NCBI GenBank assembly: GCA_938002705.1
Contig: CALLAG010000089.1
Location: forward strand, 1 to 7,947
Direction: 5' to 3'
DNA: 7,947 nt
DNA from: an uncultured Saprospiraceae bacterium
Lineage (GTDB): Bacteria > Bacteroidota > Bacteroidia > Chitinophagales > Saprospiraceae
Under the pieces are notes generated by a model. It saw only the letters and a list, made by a program, of their open reading frames with translations, was not told the DNA's origin and searched no databases. The stretch's first letter is position 1, and the number at the start of each line of letters is the position of its first letter. This document shows, piece after piece, positions 5,812-7,947 of this stretch. The translations under genes were made by a program, and so were the position numbers.

Positions 5812-6422
5812 TAGTGAAAGTCTGTGGCATCAATGATAGTAGGCAACTGAAGCATTTGGCTTCAAGCTCCGTCGACATGATTGGTCTTAACTTCTATAAT
5901 AAAAGTAAGCGATATGTTGTCGCAGATAACTTAGCACATGTCGATATAAAAGAGAAGCAACTTATAGGTGTATTCGTCAATGAAAGCATAGAAAAAATAA
6001 GCCAATTACATGACGTCTATAATTTCTCCTATATACAATGTCATGGACATGAAAGTGTAGAACAATGCAAGAAAATACAAGATATTCAGAAAATAATAAA
6101 GGTTTTTAGCATCTCAGAAGTGCAAGACTTTGAAGATACTAACGAGTACGAATTCGCAGATCTATTTCTTTTTGATACAAAGACTAAAGCGTATGGTGGC
6201 AGTGGAAGGAAATTTGACTGGAGTCTAATAGAAGCATACAGAGGTCATGTTCCATTCTTATTGGCCGGAGGTATTTCATGTAAAGATATAGAAGTAATTA
6301 GAGATGTAAACCATCCGCAATTCTATGGTATTGATATCAATTCAAAATTTGAAATTAGACCAGGATATAAAAACTTAAGTGAAGTAGAATTATTTACAAA
6401 AGAGATAAAAACAATCTTATGA
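5808..6422 (+). CDS. trpF: Phosphoribosylanthranilate isomerase (TrpF)
   Basis: Carries out the Amadori rearrangement of phosphoribosylanthranilate, the step between TrpD and TrpC. The chosen start is ATG 5808, which overlaps the trpC stop as ATGA and puts MIVKVCGI at the N-terminus as in the family; an upstream in-frame ATG at 5784 would add eight unrelated residues. The 204-residue protein has the catalytic Cys6 in KVCGI, GLNFYNKSKRYV (26-37), IQCHG (76-80), the catalytic Asp123 in FDTKTKAYGGSGRKFDW (122-138), LAGGI for phosphate binding, and GIDINSKFE...PGYKN near the C-terminus. It is unfused to trpC, unlike in enteric bacteria. Its single Trp is W138. Its ATGA overlap with trpB continues the chain of coupled genes. 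Confidence 0.95.
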   Translation: MIVKVCGINDSRQLKHLASSSVDMIGLNFYNKSKRYVVADNLAHVDIKEKQLIGVFVNESIEKISQLHDVYNFSYIQCHGHESVEQCKKIQDIQKIIKVFSISEVQDFEDTNEYEFADLFLFDTKTKAYGGSGRKFDWSLIEAYRGHVPFLLAGGISCKDIEVIRDVNHPQFYGIDINSKFEIRPGYKNLSEVELFTKEIKTIL

Positions 6423-7615
6423 CAAAGATGAACTATAGCGTAGATCCAGCGGGATTCTACGGAAAGTACGGAGGAGCATTTATACCAGAGATGCTCCATA
6501 GTAATATATCGCGACTTCAGCATACTTATCTTGACATCATCAATGCGGAGTCATTTCAGAAAGCATTTAATGCATTGCTTAGAGATTATGTAGGCCGTCC
6601 TACCCCACTCTATAAAGCCAAAAGACTTTCAGAAAAATACAATATCAATATCTACCTGAAGCGAGAAGACCTTTGTCATACCGGTGCTCATAAGATTAAT
6701 AATACAATAGGCCAAATCCTACTTGCCAAAGAACTCAAAAAGACGAGAATAATAGCGGAGACTGGAGCAGGACAGCATGGCGTGGCTACTGCAACTGTAT
6801 GTGCACTTATGGGCATAGAATGTATCGTGTACATGGGAGAAGTCGATATCGAGAGGCAAGCGCCTAACGTAGCTCGTATGAAGCTCTTAGGTGCAGAAGT
6901 CAGAGCTGCCAAAAGTGGCAGTCGTACTCTCAAGGATGCTACTAATGAAGCCATCCGTGACTGGATAGATAATCCCGTAGATACACATTATATTATCGGC
7001 TCAGTGGTGGGACCTCATCCCTATCCTGATATGGTCACTCGATTCCAATCGGTCATCAGTCAAGAGATACGATACCAACTTATAGACAAAACGGGCAAAG
7101 CTTATCCCGATCACCTCATCGCATGTGTAGGTGGTGGATCTAATGCTGCAGGGGCTATGTATCATTTCTTAGATGAAGAGAACTGTAATCTTATCCTCGT
7201 AGAAGCTGCAGGCAAAGGCATCAACAGTGGTCATACCGCAGCGACCAGTGCCAAAGGCAGTAAAGGCATCATACATGGATCTATGACAATGCTCATGCAA
7301 GATCAAGAAGGACAGATCATAGAGCCTTACTCTATATCAGCAGGACTCGACTATCCAGGCATAGGACCACTCCATGCACACCTTATAGAAAGCGGAAGGG
7401 CTGAAGTCCACAGTGCTACTGATCAGGAAGCGCTTGATGCTGTGTATGCTTTATCTAAGCTGGAAGGTATCATACCTGCACTGGAGACAGCTCATGCACT
7501 GGCCATTCTGGAACATAGAAAATTTAAACCAGAGGAGAATGTCATCATTAACTTATCAGGTAGAGGCGATAAGGATCTTTCTACTTATATAAATCATATG
7601 GATAATGGAGAATAA
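6419..7615 (+). CDS. trpB: Tryptophan synthase beta subunit (TrpB)
   Basis: PLP-dependent enzyme joining indole, channelled from TrpA, with L-serine to form L-tryptophan. The 398 residues match the classical TrpB1 type rather than the longer TrpB2. Landmarks are FYGKYGGAFIPE (13-24), KREDLCHTGAHKINN (81-95) with the PLP-binding Lys92, AETGAGQHG (113-121) with catalytic Glu114, ERQAPNVARMKLLGAEV, GPHPYP, the PLP-phosphate loop GGGSNA (238-243), SISAGLDYP, EGIIPALE, and LSGRGDKD (379-386) with Ser380 facing the pyridine nitrogen. Start ATG 6419 overlaps the trpF stop as ATGA; another ATG three codons later (6428) is possible. The 3' end overlaps trpA by 11 nt, fitting the need for a 1:1 alpha-beta complex. 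One Trp is present. Confidence 0.98.
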   Translation: MTKMNYSVDPAGFYGKYGGAFIPEMLHSNISRLQHTYLDIINAESFQKAFNALLRDYVGRPTPLYKAKRLSEKYNINIYLKREDLCHTGAHKINNTIGQILLAKELKKTRIIAETGAGQHGVATATVCALMGIECIVYMGEVDIERQAPNVARMKLLGAEVRAAKSGSRTLKDATNEAIRDWIDNPVDTHYIIGSVVGPHPYPDMVTRFQSVISQEIRYQLIDKTGKAYPDHLIACVGGGSNAAGAMYHFLDEENCNLILVEAAGKGINSGHTAATSAKGSKGIIHGSMTMLMQDQEGQIIEPYSISAGLDYPGIGPLHAHLIESGRAEVHSATDQEALDAVYALSKLEGIIPALETAHALAILEHRKFKPEENVIINLSGRGDKDLSTYINHMDNGE

Positions 7616-7947
7616 ATTGCAAAAACTCTTACAAGATAAGAGTGAGAATATATTGAATATATACTTTACCGCTGGCTATCCTCAGAAGGATGACACAGTC
7701 GCTATCATCAATGAGTTAGATAAAGCTGGTGTGGATATCATAGAACTGGGCATCCCCTACTCTGATCCATTAGCTGACGGTACGACGATACAGGAAAGTA
7801 GTAAAGTAGCCTTACAGAATGGCATCAACTTGCAGCTGGCAGTACAACAGGTCAAAGAAGTCAGAAGGACATCAAGTATACCTATCATAATCATGGGATA
7901 CTATAATCAATTCTTACAGTACGGAATAGAAAAACTACTACAAGAAG
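7605..7947 (+). CDS. trpA: Tryptophan synthase alpha subunit (TrpA), partial (C-terminus beyond right edge)
   Basis: Cleaves indole-3-glycerol phosphate to indole and glyceraldehyde 3-phosphate, passing indole to TrpB. About 114 codons of the usual roughly 260 are visible. The start is ATG 7605 inside the end of trpB (11-nt overlap); it gives MENKLQKLL followed by the normal IYFTAGYP (19-26). A TTG at 7617 would be the alternative start. The catalytic Glu47 (equivalent to Salmonella Glu49) lies in IIELGIPYSDPLADG (45-59), and Asp58 corresponds to Asp60. The next residues read TTIQ where most TrpA proteins have PTIQ or PVIQ. The IIMGYYN stretch follows near the right edge. The frame remains open to the last base, so the gene appears intact but cut by the window. 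Confidence 0.95.
   Translation, partial: MENKLQKLLQDKSENILNIYFTAGYPQKDDTVAIINELDKAGVDIIELGIPYSDPLADGTTIQESSKVALQNGINLQLAVQQVKEVRRTSSIPIIIMGYYNQFLQYGIEKLLQE

Overview
The window reads as chromosomal DNA of a Bacteroidota-type bacterium. It is AT-rich, uses the ATA isoleucine codon heavily, and has two good matches to the Bacteroidota -7 promoter element TAnnTTTG. The gene order trpE-G-D-C-F-B-A, with trpE and trpG separate and trpC and trpF unfused, fits this group. The genus cannot be fixed from the sequence.

Left part (1-1594, minus strand): a two-gene type IV toxin-antitoxin operon of the AbiE family. The antitoxin/repressor gene (abiEi-like, best start 1594) comes first and overlaps the nucleotidyltransferase toxin gene (abiEii-like, start 791) by ATGA. 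The toxin gene runs off the left edge. Upstream of the antitoxin are a -7 box and two inverted repeats, which could be an autoregulatory operator.

Middle (1595-2021): a divergent intergenic region whose right half is a complete ribosome-mediated trp attenuator. It holds a TAnnTTTG promoter, a 21-codon leader ORF with three consecutive Trp codons, a leader stop codon lying inside the switching RNA segment, mutually exclusive 1:2 and 2:3 pairings, and a perfect terminator hairpin followed by ten T's. The promoter lies so close to the leader ATG that the leader mRNA may be leaderless. This is the most interesting part of the window.

Right part (2022-7947, plus strand): trpE, trpG, trpD, trpC, trpF, trpB and the first part of trpA, covering every step from chorismate to tryptophan. 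The genes are tightly packed: gaps of 17 and 12 nt, then overlaps TTGA, ATGA, ATGA and 11 nt. trpC very probably starts at TTG within the trpD stop codon, and trpF at an ATG later than the longest open frame. All six complete enzymes keep their main catalytic residues and together hold only three Trp residues, against three in the 21-residue leader peptide.

Taken together, the trp operon is probably controlled at three levels: promoter strength, attenuation by Trp-tRNA supply, and feedback on TrpE (LLES motif). The adjacent AbiE operon is a separate, probably mobile, defence or stress module.
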